A stretch of 5,507 nt of DNA, from contig JAEXTI010000531.1 in the NCBI GenBank assembly GCA_023406965.1, forward strand, positions 1-5,507, in the 5' to 3' direction. This stretch comes from Chloroflexota bacterium. Lineage in GTDB: Bacteria > Chloroflexota > Anaerolineae > Anaerolineales > Anaerolineaceae. Each line of letters opens with the position of its first letter. The first letter of the stretch is position 1. The position numbers were made by a program, and so were the translations under genes. Below are positions 4,748 through 5,507 of this stretch, in pieces. Under the pieces are notes generated by a model that was given only the letters and a program-made list of their open reading frames with translations, made no database searches and was not told where the DNA came from.

Positions 4748-5507
4748 ATGAATTCAACACTTGTCTTATCTGTCGGTAACTCCGGCAAGAAAAACACCGT
4801 CACCGGAGAACGCCGCCGGCCGGGCAGTACCACCCCCGGCGCCGCCCGCCCAAGGGCGGATGCCCCGCGCCGCGAGACCAACCAGCCCCGCCCCAGTTCG
4901 GGGTCGGGTGGATTCGGCTCTGGCGGCTCCGGCGGTTCCGGTTACGGCTCGGGTGGGTCCAGCGCCGGCGGTGGAGGCTATGGCTCGCCGCTAGGCGGCG
5001 GAGGCAACTTGCTGGGCAAGCTGCCCACCTCCAAATTGGGCTGCGGCATGCTCATCGCCATCGTCCTATGCTTAATCATCGTCTTCCTGGTGTTTGGCAA
5101 TTCATTGGGCGACTTGGTCAGCATGACCGGATCCGATGGAAGCGGACAACCCTTTGGGGCCTATGAGGAACCTACCGCCGTTGCTGCCACACCCCGCCCC
5201 ACCGCCACCCGTCGACCAACCTCTGCTTCCCCATCCTCCGGCAGCGGCGATACCTGGACCATCCTGCTGTACCAGGACGCAGATGACAAAGTTCTGGAAA
5301 AAGATATTTATGTCGATCTCAATGAAGCCGAACAAATCGGCTCGACCGACAAAGTCCAAATCGTCGCTCAAATCGACCGCTACGGCGGCGGCTTCTCCGG
5401 CGACGGCAACTGGACCGGCACGCGCCGCTACTACATCCGACAGGATGACGACCTGACCCGGGTCAATTCCGATCTGGTGGAAGACCTGGGCGAAGTCAAT
5501 ATGGCTT
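4748..5507 (+). CDS. Membrane-anchored clostripain-like (peptidase C11) protein, 5' part only
   Basis: The frame stays open from the ATG at 4748 to the window edge, giving 253 residues of an incomplete protein. AAAGGGG 5 bases upstream is a strong ribosome binding site. Residues 1-50 are basic and Arg/Pro-rich. Residues 51-87 are a Gly/Ser/Tyr low-complexity stretch. A single hydrophobic helix (about 97-117) follows, then a Thr/Pro/Ser linker (about 140-167). From Trp170 the sequence WTILLYQDADDKVLE...DLNEAEQIGSTDKVQIVAQIDRY matches the start of clostripain-family C11 cysteine peptidase domains. The catalytic His and Cys would lie beyond the window, so activity cannot be judged. The topology implied is a cytoplasmic N-terminus with the peptidase-like domain outside. 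It lies 64 bases after the regulator stop on the same strand, with no evident link to iron. Confidence 0.78.
   Translation, partial: MNSTLVLSVGNSGKKNTVTGERRRPGSTTPGAARPRADAPRRETNQPRPSSGSGGFGSGGSGGSGYGSGGSSAGGGGYGSPLGGGGNLLGKLPTSKLGCGMLIAIVLCLIIVFLVFGNSLGDLVSMTGSDGSGQPFGAYEEPTAVAATPRPTATRRPTSASPSSGSGDTWTILLYQDADDKVLEKDIYVDLNEAEQIGSTDKVQIVAQIDRYGGGFSGDGNWTGTRRYYIRQDDDLTRVNSDLVEDLGEVNMA

Noticed and set aside
4357..4881. 174-codon minus-strand frame antisense to the regulator
   Set aside because: It overlaps a clear DtxR-family gene and the start of the C11-like gene, and has no family resemblance or ribosome binding site.
5136..5456. 106-codon plus-strand frame with Pro-rich sequence
   Set aside because: It is out of frame with the C11-like protein, whose frame shows the recognisable domain; the Pro-rich content is the shadow of Thr/Pro/Gly codons.

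Overview
The window reads as chromosomal DNA from a moderately GC-rich bacterium. The gene mix suggests Chloroflexota, possibly Anaerolineae: a membrane-anchored clostripain-like protein, a DtxR-type regulator with a C-terminal FeoA-like domain, a compact feoABC operon, and a C-rich palindromic element. That placement is an inference from style, not from a marker gene. The window is mainly an iron-handling locus.

Layout. Positions 1-123 hold a promoter and leader (extended -10 TGCTATAAT). They precede a plus-strand class III extradiol dioxygenase of the LigB/DODA type (124-930). Sixteen bases later, and convergent with it, the minus-strand ferrous-iron uptake operon ends. It is transcribed from right to left as feoA (3468-3217), feoB (3224-1182) and a feoC-like gene (1180-947). 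feoA and feoB overlap by 8 bases, and feoB and feoC are separated by a single base, so the three are probably translationally coupled. The 519 bases between feoA and the divergent regulator gene (3988) hold no gene. They contain a roughly 264-bp element (3499-3762) with 19-bp imperfect terminal inverted repeats and three strong hairpins arranged symmetrically, followed by an AT-richer stretch with an extended -10 promoter (TGTTATAAT). A DtxR/MntR-family metalloregulator follows (3988-4683). After 64 bases comes the 5' part of a membrane-anchored clostripain-family (C11) protein (4748-5507), cut by the window edge.

How it works together. FeoB is the GTP-dependent Fe2+ permease, FeoA its small SH3-like partner, and the FeoC-like winged-helix protein with four cysteines a likely accessory or sensor. 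The divergently transcribed DtxR-type protein is the obvious candidate regulator of feo. Two similar TGACA/TGTCA palindromes, one 31 bases upstream of the feoA start and one over the regulator's own start codon, are candidate shared operators. The first of these lies inside the terminal repeat of the palindromic element, so the element may supply or disrupt feo control. The dioxygenase needs a bound metal ion but has no other visible link to iron uptake. The C11 protein looks unrelated to iron.
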